DNA from: Proteles cristata cristata
Taxonomy: Eukaryota > Chordata > Mammalia > Carnivora > Hyaenidae
DNA length: 64,000 nucleotides
NCBI GenBank assembly: GCA_017311185.1
Contig: JAESUZ010005523.1
Span: 248,001-312,000 of the forward strand
Direction of reading: 5' to 3'
Part shown: positions 45,060-55,239 of the stretch, piece by piece
Layout: each line of letters opens with the position of its first letter
How positions within the stretch are numbered: position 1 is the first letter of the stretch
Notes under the pieces: model-generated
Told to the model about the DNA's origin: nothing
Seen by the model: the letters and a program-made list of their open reading frames with translations, nothing else
Database searches by the model: none
Position numbers and translations under genes: made by a program

Positions 45060-45501
45060 TTAACAAAGGACCCCACATTTTCACTTTACGCCGGGTCTTA
45101 CCTATGCAAATTATATACATATCCAATCCTGGCAAAAATATTGGCAAATCAAATATGAAAGCACAATACCAGAATCTCTGCCTTGATTGGGACTATTTTA
45201 TCTGAGGATTCAAGGAAGATTAAATGTTGGAAATCTTACCTATGAGATGTATCATAAGATGATGGTGTAAAGACACCGAGAAGACATTTGAGAAACCTGC
45301 ACCTGAAGATGACTCTTAGCATTTTATAAAAGTTGAATGGTATATTCTTGAATGGTAAAAGCCAACTGTAAGCCAAAGCAATACTTACTTCATGAATAAG
45401 CAACTTCATTGCCTTTGAAATGAAGCCCATTAAAAGAAGCCTGCTGCCAGCCATATGGGTGAGCTCTGGGAAGTTCTGCTGGTGCAAGAAGCATGAAGGC
45501 T
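45060..45501 (+). mobile_element. L1M ORF2 RT-region fragment (left of SINE)
   Basis: 'atccaatcctggcaaaaata', 'aagattaaatgttggaaat' and 'aagccaactgtaagccaaag' suggest decayed reverse-transcriptase-region L1. Evidence is weaker than for the right part. Confidence 0.4.
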
Positions 45502-45720
45502 GGGATGCCTGGGTGGCTCAGTCAGTTAAGCATCCAACTTCAGCTCAGGTCATGATCTCACAGTTCGTGAGTTCAAGCCCCACATCAGGCTTTGTGCTGA
45601 CAGCTCAATGCCTGGAGCCTGCTTCTGATTCTGTGTCTCCCTCTCTCTCTTCTCCTCCCCCACTCATGCTCTCACTGTCACTCTCTCTCAAAAATAAATA
45701 AACATTAAAAAAAAAAAAAA
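45502..45720 (+). mobile_element. Carnivore SINE
   Basis: Head GGGATGCCTGGGTGGCTCAG, tail 'aaaaataaataaacatt' with poly(A). TSD AGAAGCATGAAGGCT (45487-45501) versus AGAAGCATGAAGCCT (45721-45735), one mismatch. Confidence 0.96.
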
Positions 45721-45735
45721 AGAAGCATGAAGCCT

Positions 45736-47150
45736 GAGAAGTGGAAAAGCTCTGGGAAAGTGCTGTATCATGTCATTTACAGGCAATATGGTTATAAAGA
45801 AGACTCAAGAGGGTTGACCAAAAACCTGTTTAAATCAATAAGATCATTGGGTGCAAGATAAATAACCATAAAACAAGAACATCACTAAATATTGGTGATA
45901 TTTACTAAAAAGCAATAAGAAAATGACATCTTCACTACAGATTTTTTAAATAATCACAAATAACTATTACAATACATGTGTAGTCAACATGGGAGTTTAT
46001 TGAAATATATAAAGTAATATTTTGATAAATGGAGAAAATATACTGTAAAGTTCTCATAGAACTCCATAACTGGACATTCATTACTTAATCAATCAATTAA
46101 GATTGTTTTCTACTTAAATAGTTAATATAATTACTATCAATACGTCAGTGGATTTTTTCATAAATTGAATATTTATAAAATAATTCTAAACACTATCTGA
46201 AAAATAAACAAGTGGAAAACATTGGCAGCAGTTTTAAAAAGCAAAGGAAACTGTTCTGCCAAATTTTAAAGCGTATTCTAAAGTTCCAACAATTAAGTGT
46301 TTTATTGGCGGAAGAATTTCAAACAGATCAATGGAACAGACAAAGTAGGCACAGAAGGAAATCTCAAAATTATATAAGAATGGAGAAGATGAGAAAAGGG
46401 AACATCACTCCCAAGGGGAAAGGAATGGATTAGTCATCAAATGGAATTTTTATTTATAATGAAACCTTTGAAAAAGAGAGGTGAATACATGTCAATAATA
46501 ACTGATATTGGAACGGGAAGGCACTTCCCAGATCAGCAACAACAAACACCTCAAAGGAAAATACTAACAAATTAAACTGCATGCTCTATGAATGTATATC
46601 ATATGTAAGTCATATCAAAAATACCACATTTGAAAAAAGAAAAGGCCAAGACAAGCTAAAAAAGAGTATTTTCAACAAATATGACCAAGGGGTTAACATT
46701 CTTATGCTATAAAGAACTCTTTAAAAATAAGAAAGAAAAATTCATCAAGATCCCAATGGAGGCATGAGTTAAGTACAAAGGCAAATGGCCAATGTATGCC
46801 ATAAATATATGGAAAAACGTTCACCTCCCTAGTAATCAAGGGGATGAGAATTATAGCAAAGAGATATTGTCCTCATGCAGGTAGAACTGGTGATGAGGAA
46901 AGAAGTAATTTTTATTCCTGTTTCTAACATCGAAAGACAATTAATGCCACTTGGGCACAAAACAAGCTCTGGGGGATGTGTAAATTCTGCACATTTTCTA
47001 GAAACCATTTGATAATATGTGTTAGGAACCATTGAAAATTATACCTTCTGATTCAGTAATTCCATTTCTACAAATCTATACTAACAAAAAATCATCAGAG
47101 AAGTGCCGCAAGATATAAGTACAAGAACAATCAGTACAATATTATCTTTT
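45736..47150 (+). mobile_element. L1M ORF2 3' half (right of SINE)
   Basis: 'caaacagatcaatggaacag', 'caagacaagctaaaaaagag', 'gcaaatggccaatgtatgcc', 'gaaaaacgttcacctcccta' and 'ctgattcagtaattccattt' are ordered L1 ORF2/3' UTR landmarks. Full of stops. Confidence 0.75.
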
Positions 47151-47189
47151 TCCCAAGTACTTTTACCCTAATTACCTCATATGTCCTTT

Positions 47190-47409
47190 GCACGAATTCA
47201 CATTTTTTAGTTAGAAATGTTTATTTTTTTAACTTTCTATTTGAGATAGTTGAGATTCCCATGCACTTATGAGAAGATATAATAGAGAGATCAGGTGCAC
47301 GCTTCATCCAGTTTCCCCCACAGTAACATCCTGTATAACCAGGAACCTGGCATAAACACAGCATTATTATTCATATTGCCCATTCATGTGTGTCCATGGG
47401 TGTGTGGGC

Positions 47410-47442
<33 letters not shown>

Positions 47443-47536
47443 TGTACTTCTATACAGTTTCATCACGTGTAGATTAGTGGGCACCATACAATCAAAGTGC
47501 CAACAGTTCTGTCTCTACAAGGCTACAAGGATACCA
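47190..47536 (-). mobile_element. L1 3'-region, antisense (left of SINE), with (TG)n
   Basis: 'catccagtttcccccacagt', 'aacatcctgtataaccagga' match the antisense L1 text 'cacccagtttcccccaatggtaacatctt'. Head-on (tail-to-tail) with the preceding forward L1. Confidence 0.75.
47410..47446. repeat. (TG)n microsatellite
   Basis: About 13 uninterrupted TG units from 47410, then TATGTGTGTGT. Confidence 0.92.
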
Positions 47537-47744
47537 GGGCGCTTGGGTGGCTCAGTCAGTTAAGCATCCAACTTCAGCTCAGGTCATGATCTCGCGGTAC
47601 ATGGGTTCGAGACCCGCATCAGACTCTGTGCTGACACTAGCTCAGAGCCTGGAGCCTGTTTCAGATTCTGTGTCTCCCTCTCTCTCTGACCCTCCCCTGC
47701 TCATGCTGTCTCTCTCTCAGAAATAAATAAAACATTTTTAAAAA
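47537..47744 (+). mobile_element. Carnivore SINE, youngest-looking copy
   Basis: GGGCGCTTGGGTGGCTCAG head, TAGCTCAGAGCCTGGAGCC, CTGACCCTCCCCTGCTCATG, AGAAATAAATAAAACATT tail. The 17-bp TSD AAGGCTACAAGGATACC is perfect (47519-47535 and 47745-47761). It splits an antisense L1 at one point, so the empty site can be reconstructed in the reader's head simply by dropping one TSD copy. Confidence 0.97.
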
Positions 47745-47761
47745 AAGGCTACAAGGATACC

Positions 47762-48085
47762 TTGTATTTTTAGCCACCCCCTCCCTCCCACCACAGCCCC
47801 TAACCCCAATCTGTCCTCCAACACTATCATTTTGTCGTTACAAGGACATTATATACATGGAATCAGACAGTGTGTAACCCTTTAGAATTAGGTTTTTTTC
47901 ACTCTGCATAATTCCCTTGAGACCATCTAAATTGTTCTGTGTGTTAATATTGTACTCCTTGCTGAGTCGGATGCCATGGTATGGATGGACCACAGTTTTG
48001 TTTCATTGTCACCTGCTGGAGGACATTTCAGTTGCTTCCAGTTTGGGCCTGCTAGAAGCAGTTAGGTACAGGTTTTTCAGTATTA
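47762..48085 (-). mobile_element. L1 3'-region, antisense (right of SINE)
   Basis: 'tcattttgtcgttacaagga', 'catggaatcagacagtgtgt', 'tcactctgcataattccctt', 'gccatggtatggatggacca', 'gttgcttccagtttgggcct' follow the antisense L1M order exactly. Strongly matching. Confidence 0.88.
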
Positions 48086-48093
48086 TTTTAAAG

Positions 48094-48114
48094 AATAAAA
48101 TAAAATAAAATATG
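48094..48114. repeat. (AATAA)n short repeat
   Basis: Four AAAAT-type units (aataaaataaaataaaat) at the junction of the antisense L1 and a following forward L1 scrap. Confidence 0.85.
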
Positions 48115-48200
48115 AATTCAGATGTCCAACAACAGGGAAATAATGAAATAAATTATGGCAAACTGAATATTTCAGTGTCATTTTAAAATGTGTACAATGA
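48115..48200 (+). mobile_element. L1M 3' scrap, forward
   Basis: 'agatgtccaacaacagggaa' and 'aataaattatggcaaactga' match L1 3' text 'atgtccaacaataggggact...aataaattatggtaca'. Opposite orientation to the L1 at its left. Confidence 0.6.
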
Positions 48201-48414
48201 GGAGCGCCTGGGTAGCTCAGTCGGTTGAGCATCTTACTCTTGATTTCAGCCCAGGTCATGATCTCAAGGTTCATGAGATCGAGCCTCACATCGGGCTCCA
48301 TACACTGACAGTGCAGAGCCTGCTTGGGATTCTCTCTTTCCTCTCTCTGTTCCCTTCCCGACACATGTGAATGAGCATGCTATCTCTCTTTCAAAATAAA
48401 TAAATAACCTTCAA
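48201..48414 (+). mobile_element. Carnivore SINE, older subfamily
   Basis: Head GGAGCGCCTGGGTAGCTCAG, 'cctgcttgggattctctctt' body, 'aaataaataaataacctt' tail. TSD roughly AAAATGTGTACAATGAGG versus AAAATATGTATAATAGGT, with several mismatches. Confidence 0.94.
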
Positions 48415-48610
48415 AAAATATGTATAATAGGTATATTCAATGAGCTAGACTAAAAGGTAGAGACAGAAAACAATCTTCTCCCGTCAACCACTGCGTTTAG
48501 GAAGGGAAAGTCTGATCTCCCCTTGCTCATTCCTAGACAACATTGACCGTATCCCTCAGCTTTTAGTCACTGTTGGGTATCTGGTTTTCAGATATTAAAA
48601 AGTCTTGTCC

Positions 48611-48795
48611 AGGGACACCTGGGTGGCCTCAGTTGGTTAAGCGTCTGACTTCGGCTCAGGTCATATCTCATTGGTTCGTGGGTTCAGGCCCCATGTCAGG
48701 CTCTGTGCGGACAACTCTGAGCCTAGAGCCTACTTCAGATTCTGTGTCTCCATCTCCCTCTCTCTTCCTACTCCCCTCCTTCTCTCCTCTGCACC
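48611..48795 (+). mobile_element. Carnivore SINE, truncated tail
   Basis: Head GGGACACCTGGGTGGCCTCAG with an extra C. The body reaches the CT-rich stretch and then passes into 'ccaaccccctccgctgtcc' with no A-rich tail. I see no TSD. Probably the 3' end was lost by deletion. Confidence 0.9.
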
Positions 48796-49257
48796 AACCC
48801 CCTCCGCTGTCCTGTGTGTCCCCTACCTCCAGGCCTTCCAGGACACTCAATCCAAGTTCTCCTAAACCACTTCCAGCCCCTAGTCAAAGAATCCTTACTC
48901 TGAGCCATTCCAGCCTGAACATGCACTAGAGATTGGCGGTTGGCTAAAGGAGCTAGGATCTGTTGTAGTTGATCGTGTAAGGTTATGTCTAGAACCTCAT
49001 TTTAGAATGTGCGCACCTCACGCCCTTGTTTGTGGCACTACGGTCTTGTGCTTTCCCCTTTCCTTTGAAGGAAGACTGTCCCCCGGCTGCTGGAGTCCCT
49101 TTGCCAGCACAGCCAAGTGCCAGAAGTGTCAAACCACAAAGGTGTCATCCAGCAAAAGCAAACCCATCAAAGAGGGTTTTGCTACCTGATTTTGTCTACC
49201 TGAAGAATGTCCATGCCTCTGTGTGCTGGCTGAGCACTAGATCAAGAATTCCTGAGT

Positions 49258-49486
49258 GGGGCGCCTGGGTGGCTGGGTCAGTAAAGCGTCCAGCTTTGGC
49301 TCAGGTCATGATCTCACGGTTCGTGGGTTCAAGCCCCACACTAGGCTCTGTGCTGACAACTCAGAGCCTGGAGCCTGCTTTGGATTCTGTGTCTCCCTCT
49401 CTCTCTCTCTGCCCTCCCCCTGTTCACACTCTGCCTCTGTGTCTCTCAAAAATAAACATTAAAAAACTTAAAAAAAAAAAAAAAAA
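49258..49486 (+). mobile_element. Carnivore SINE
   Basis: Head GGGGCGCCTGGGTGGCTGGG, tail AAAATAAACATTAAAAAACTTAAAA with long poly(A). TSD near AAGAATTCCTG (49244-49254) versus AAGAATTGCCTG (49487-49498). The 175-codon frame across 49026-49553 runs through it and is not a gene. Confidence 0.95.
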
Positions 49487-49499
49487 AGAATTGCCTGGG

Positions 49500-50410
49500 A
49501 ACAACAACCAACTCTGCCCTAACAGGAGGAGGCATTCCATAAACTATTGCTAAATGAACGAGTACCTAACCATACAGCAGCCCTGTGCTTAAGGCTTGGT
49601 GTATGTTATCTCGTGGAATCTCACGACAAAGACAGCAATTGCCAACACCAACCATTACCCTTCTTTCCTCCTTAGTTATAGAGCCCTGGTTTGTTCGCTA
49701 GGAGAAAACACAGCAGTAAAAACCTTTATTGACCTCTTTCCCCTGCACTTGAAGGTAGTCTGTGACAGAATCTGGCCAATGCAGTAGAAATGAGTTTTTC
49801 TATGGGAATGCTGGAAAATCTATTCAACTGGGCAGAGCAGCCTTCTCTTTCCCTGCTTCCCCCCACCTCCCATCCCACCACCAGCCTGGGATACTGACAT
49901 GATGGCTGGAACTTTGCAACCAATATGGACCATGAGATGCCCTTGAGGATGAAAACTCACATCAGGACGCACCACAAGGACACCAGGAGATTGCTTTTCT
50001 ACTGCACTGGCTCCAGACTTCTTTAAACCACCAAGATTTTTGATTTCCCTATTCTATTGCAGTTGAGCTTCACCCAATATATTATAAATCATCTCAATCA
50101 TTCTGAAAGGTAGACTAGGCAGTTTCTGAGTTGATTGTTAAATTTTCCACTCCCCTGAAGTTATGGAATTTGGGGGCCTACAGTAAAGTCAGGTTGGATC
50201 TTCAGCTACCACAGAGCATCCTGAAGTGTCCCAGAAGTATACCCTTCTCCACAGCAGAAAATGATAGCTGACCACCGAGACTTGAAGTGTGTGAGTGATG
50301 CCCCACAGACGTGTTCTTCATGCCTCTCTCTGCTGGCTCTGCTTAAATAAATAGCAATAAGGCTGCCTAGGCTTAACTTCAAAGGCAGAAAAGACGATAT
50401 TTAAAGACTT
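49500..50410. other. No gene seen; possible MIR3/L2 scrap
   Basis: 'cataaactattgctaaatga' and 'tatgttatctcgtggaatct' near 49530-49625 hint at a reverse MIR-type relic. Otherwise unique. Confidence 0.35.
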
Positions 50411-50419
50411 CCTTCAGCA

Positions 50420-50610
50420 GACTGCTTCCAGCTACAGAAGAATTAACTACCATTAATTATGATGATGATAATTATATAATGCATAAAATACACTGTGTAG
50501 ATAAAGTGTGCAATTAAATAATTACCATTTTTCACGAACTCTTATGGGATCATTCCAGGGTAATGAGCAGGGTTAATAATGCTGTCAAATTAAACCTACC
50601 TTATTTCCAT
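50420..50610. promoter_or_regulatory. Possible conserved noncoding element
   Basis: Unique A+T-rich stretch with clustered homeodomain-type words ('ccattaattatgatgatgat', 'gcaattaaataattacc', 'gggttaataatgctgtc', 'caaattaaacctacc') without being simple repeat. Pattern call only. Confidence 0.25.
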
Positions 50611-50619
50611 GCCCATTGT

Positions 50620-50705
50620 GCGGGCATTTACCTTCCTGGACCTCGGTGTCCTCATCTGTGAGATGAGGGGCTTGAAGGAGATGTTCTCAGGAGCCTTTGG
50701 ACCTC
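50620..50705 (+). mobile_element. MIR scrap
   Basis: 'ccttcctggacctcggtgtc' with 'ctcatctgtgagatgagggg' matches the MIR 'cctcagtttcctcatctgtaaaatgggg' segment. Confidence 0.6.
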
Positions 50706-50709
50706 ATGG

Positions 50710-52695
50710 ATCTGGCAGGTAAAGCATGGCTGTCCTGGGCCCTGGCAGAAAGAAGACAATTTCCTTTGGGACATGGGATTTGACTCGGAAAACAGAAAGA
50801 TCTTTACCACAATGCAAACATGATTTGTCTCCTTCTGGGAGAAGCTCTGCTTCCCACACTCAAAGCAAGCTCTCAGAGGCAAAACGAGAGCTTTACAACC
50901 CATCGTTTACTGGGTTATAGCACACACACATCTTGAGAATAAAAAGAAGAGGCTGCCTGTGATGGAAAGTGCCCAGCTGTCCCCTGTGTGACTCCTGCCT
51001 TACCCAGGGCTTTAGGGGGCAGGATGTTAGCACTTCTATTCACTGTGCATGGCACACTGAAAGGTGCCGAATTTGAGGACCAGAAAATCAAGAAACATAA
51101 ACATTTCTGTTGTATTTGTCTCGTTATCAGATTTACTGTTTGCTTTGTTTTGCCTAAAAGGGCTGTTACAAGGGGACCATGTAACAAACTATCCAAAGCA
51201 TGTCAGGGACACTTTCCTAAAAGTCTAGGCCTGTGTGTCCATAGCCTCCGTCCTCTTTGCCAGGACCCAGCCCCAGACAATCCCTTGCTGGCCATGTGTG
51301 GACAATAGGGCCCATCCTTCATGGGTTGGGGAGGGTCCTCAAACTCAAGGCCAAGTTTGTTCAGCCTGCCGGACAAGCCTTGGCCTTCGTCGTGAGACCA
51401 TAACAACCCATCTTCCACCCCAAAATCTAGCCTAGGTTGTGGATTCAAGGAGAAGCCTTGAAATAGAGAAAAACTCTGAGGCATTGAAAGATGAACTTCA
51501 TTTTGTTCATACCAGGGACCAGATGACCATCACCTAAATGTCCTCCTTCATGTACATCACTGTGAGTAGAGGGAGGAGGCAGTGGCCAGGGCTAGTTCTG
51601 TTAGGGATATTCCTTCTAAATCTAGTTCCAGCACGTACTTTCCTTTCCTAAGCCTTGATGTTTTCTGTGTGAAACAAGAATATTCTACACACAGGAACAA
51701 ATACCTCTTAAAAACCTACTTTGTACCAAGTACTACGTTAGAGTCAAGGGAGATTATGATGAACAAAACTGCAGAGGGTGTTGCCACGTACCTCCCAGAA
51801 TCCCCCTCGACGCCTCGAAGAACGACTTGCTGCCCCAGCCGTCTGGGGTGCTGGTAGGAGAGGGTCTTAGCTGTCAACCCCTTCACAGGCCGTATCACTG
51901 CACAGCAACCTGGCACAAGGTCTCACCTCAGCAGCTCCCCTCCAATGACTGGTCAAAGCCAAAGAATGAAGAACTGGTCATCTCAACCAACTCAGGACTC
52001 CTCTGAGGGGGCACTCCAGCCCCAAAGCCCCCAAAGATGTTGGGCAGGATCAATGCTGGGTGCTCCCTCTACCCTCATCTGCTTCTAGCCCCTCCCTTCT
52101 ACGGGGATTGGTCCCAAGGACCTTCATTAATTGACATCCCGTCCACTGAAGTCCATCTCAGAGGCAGTGCCTGGGAAACCCAATCTGCAACAAAAACAAC
52201 CTTCCCTCTCTTAGGCAACCAACCAACTTGGGAAGAGATATGATGAGGCAATTTCATGAGGACTGTGGAGAATAGCAAATATGTGTGTGAAAGCACTGTT
52301 GAAGCTTTGGGTAACATTTATTTCTAGTGGTTTGAAGTGAGTCACGTTGCAATGTGAAAACCCATCTGATTGCTTTGAAAGAAAATCTGCCCACCACCCT
52401 CCGTAACATGCATGCACAATTCTTCCCTATCTTCAAAAGCTCTTTCTCAGTAGCTTGAAAGGGGTCACCCACCCAGACAGGTGCAGCACTGTCCAGGTCC
52501 CCTCTGAGGACAGGAACTGAGGATACTTCAGACATTGCAAAGAGATCTCTTGCTTCATGCCTGTTAAGTACCTGTCGTTAGCAGAAGCCCAATTCCAGAA
52601 GCCACGAAAAGGAAAGAGCCACATGACCCCAAGGCCAGCTGACAACTTTCCAAGTTCCACAGTGCTATAACCAACTCGGCAGAAGCAGAATTCTT
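50710..52695. other. No gene confirmed; unique DNA
   Basis: Overlapping frames of 60-106 codons on both strands (for example 50988-51308) show no domains. 51650-51760 ('ctaagccttgatgttttctg...') may be a MIR3-type scrap. Confidence 0.35.
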
Positions 52696-52699
52696 GGCT

Positions 52700-53110
52700 C
52701 CAAACCACTAATGAACTCCTTTCCAGCTCCAGGTTTAATTAGTTTTCATTGCAATATTAATGATCCTAACAAACCATTTCAACTTTCCTGTTGCACAGCT
52801 GGAATTCTTTTATTTGGCATTTGGTCTCTTTATAAGAAAATCCCACATGCATCCTCCTCCCCGCCTGCCCCATCGAGAGGGAATAAGATCACATTCTTAC
52901 TTCGCTTATCATTTTGGCCAACCGAGGGACAGTAGTTTTAATAATTTTGAAACGGGGAGCATTAAACACATCACAAACTGCCATGCAAATAACATATAAT
53001 ATAACTCCAGGATTTTAATTACAGTGACTAATATACGTACCAATCCTAAAATCTCTGTAGTACCATTAGGGCACATGCTCGGACATTATTGGGAGGCTTA
53101 AAATTTGCAC
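52700..53110. promoter_or_regulatory. Possible conserved noncoding element with octamer
   Basis: About 400 bases with no recognised repeat. It holds a homeodomain-type TTAATTAG (52736-52742 core), 'gcaatattaatgatcc', 'ttatcattttggccaa', a perfect POU octamer ATGCAAAT at 52983-52990, and 'gattttaattacagtgactaatata'. This density of AT-core sites interleaved with complex sequence is enhancer-like. No expression or conservation data are available here. Confidence 0.3.
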
Positions 53111-53114
53111 AAGG

Positions 53115-54065
53115 TATGTCATTAGTTGATCCAAGACCTTCTAGATCTAGAGTTCTCACCTGGGACTCAGAATTCATTTGTTGGGCACTTTGGACTACCT
53201 ATGCAGAGGCAGAGCTATTTTCATTAGTGACTATGAAAAATGATTAAACATTGCTACCAGCTCAGGTCGGTTCGTGTTGAGAGCAGCTTTGGCTGCATGG
53301 CAGAACAATTAAGGATTTGCTGGTGGATTCCAAGACCTCTCTATTTTCTCTCTGCCTCTCCAGAGGAAGAGAGAAGCAACAGGAAACTGATGTGTGATGA
53401 AACTACACCCCACCTAATTCCAGAAATTCCCAGCCTTGGTGGATTTACATGATCTGGATTTACATGAAAATCCCCTGAACTGTAAGTGTAGTGTTCTTCC
53501 AGGCAGAGACTTGGATTTGGGTGAAACTATTGGGTGATGACTGATAGAAACTGAGTTAGGTCTCCCAGTGGACATCTCCAAGGAATGGTCAGCATCCGCA
53601 GAGTCCAAGTACACATGATGAACTCCATCTCGGTATGGCCAGCATCAGCACTTAGCGGCCATCCGTGTGGAGCAGCAGTGCTGAGCCTGTGGTGAGAGTC
53701 CAAGTTCATATACAGCCAATGTGACTCGGCCCCAGCAGAGACCCAGGGAAGGAATAAGGAACAAGAGAGGCAAACTGGCCACATACACGGGGTCAAGAAA
53801 AGAGGCAATCATGAGGATTCATACTGGAGATGGAAAAAAAAAACTCTCCCAGAGTCTCCAGCGGGGAAGAGTCTCCTCCTGCTCTTCCAGCAGGAAAGAG
53901 AGAAGGGAAGCCCCTTAGTGCCCACAGCTGGGGGAGCAACTTCAGTCAGGCTCATGGGCGTGGCATCCTTAGGGAGAGGCCCTCCCCCCACTACAAAGAC
54001 ATCCAGTCTGGGACCACTCCTGTGACAATACTTTCCAAACCAGTGTCCTTGCCTCTGGCATGACC
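53115..54065. other. No gene confirmed; unique DNA
   Basis: Frames of 65-93 codons on both strands at 53410-54070 show no recognised domain. Confidence 0.35.
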
Positions 54066-54082
54066 CCATTCCCCATGCTTCT

Positions 54083-54297
54083 TTTTTTTTCTTCTTTTAT
54101 TACTAGGAGAGAGAGAGACAGACAGCGTGAGCAGGGGAGGGTCAGAGGGAGAGGGAGCCACAGACTCTGAAACAGGCTCCAGGCTCTGAGCTGGCAGTCA
54201 GCACAGATCCCGACGCGGAGCTCGAACCCACGAACTGCGAGATCATGACCCAAGCAAAAGTCGGACGCTCAACCAACTAAGCCACCCAGGCGCCCCT
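54083..54297 (-). mobile_element. Carnivore SINE, reverse, young subfamily
   Basis: 'gctggcagtcagcacagatc', 'ccgacgcggagctcgaaccc', ending 'ccacccaggcgcccct'. Perfect 15-bp TSD ATTCCCCATGCTTCT (54068-54082 and 54298-54312). Same diagnostic insert (TGACTGCCAGC in sense) as the copies at 1175 and 3198. Confidence 0.97.
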
Positions 54298-54529
54298 ATT
54301 CCCCATGCTTCTGAACATACACACTTTGACCAGAAGACTCCTTCCCAAACTTAGATCAGACCATGTCCCTTTCCTGCTCACAACACCTTGAAATCCATGA
54401 GAGTTATCAGCTAAACTGACAAGGGAACCCCAGGTCCCAGAGGCCCTTGTGACACCTAATTTCTCTGCCCAGGACTTCAAAGGGGCGCTCTGGGACTTTA
54501 GTGCCCTGGTGAGACCTCAAACATCAGTC

Positions 54530-54994
54530 AAAAAATAGAAAAGAATAAAAAGTCCCATGTACAACCTGACTATAAAATGTTTATAAGTAAACCTAACATG
54601 AAATGTGTAAGATATATATCTTTTCAAAACTATTAAATATTAGGGAAGGAAATAAAAGATAACCTGGGATATAAAGAGACATACCTTGTTAATCTATGGA
54701 AAGTCTCAATAATTTTAATATACCAGTTTGCTCCAAATTGATCTATACATCTATTTCAATCCCAGTTTGTGGAAATTAACAAATGATTCTAAATTTACAT
54801 GGAAATGCAAGGATCTAGAGTAGCCAGGTTAATTTTGGGGAGAAAAAAGAACAAAATGTAAGGGCTTACACTAAACTCACCACAAAGCTGTAGTAATCAA
54901 TACTGTGTGGTTTTGGCATAAGGATAAACAAAGGTATCTTCAAGTCTTCATAAGGGAAAAATAAAATTGAGTCACCTATAAAGGAAGGGAAGCT
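54530..54994 (+). mobile_element. L1 ORF2 fragment (late RT region)
   Basis: 'ggatataaagagacatacct', 'ttgctccaaattgatctata', 'gattctaaatttacatggaa', 'aatgcaaggatctagagtag', 'ttttggcataaggataaaca' match the L1 ORF2 region following the RT core. Broken frame. It is cut at 54994 by a SINE. Confidence 0.8.
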
Positions 54995-55218
54995 GGGGTG
55001 CCTGGGTGGCTCAGTCAGTTAAGCGTCTGACTTCGGCTCAAGTCACAATCTCATGGTTCGTGGGTTCAAGCCCCACGTCAGGCTCTATGTTGACTGCCAG
55101 CTCAGAGCCTGGAACCTGTTTTGGATTCTGTGTCTCCCTCTCTCTCTGACCCTCCCTTATTCATGCTGTCTCTCTCTCTCAGAAATAAACAAAACATTAA
55201 AAATTTTTAATTAAAAAA
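54995..55218 (+). mobile_element. Carnivore SINE nested in L1
   Basis: Head GGGGTGCCTGGGTGGCTCAG, 'ttgactgccagctcagagcc', 'agaaataaacaaaacatt' tail. TSD ATAAAGGAAGGGAAGCT (54978-54994) versus ATAAAGGAAGGAAAGTC (55219-55235), two mismatches. Confidence 0.96.
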
Positions 55219-55239
55219 ATAAAGGAAGGAAAGTCATCC

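Noticed and set aside
49026..49553. 175-codon plus-strand frame
   Set aside because: Its second half is translated carnivore SINE (WVAGSVKRPALAQVMIS-type), a hallmark of SINE read-through, not a gene.
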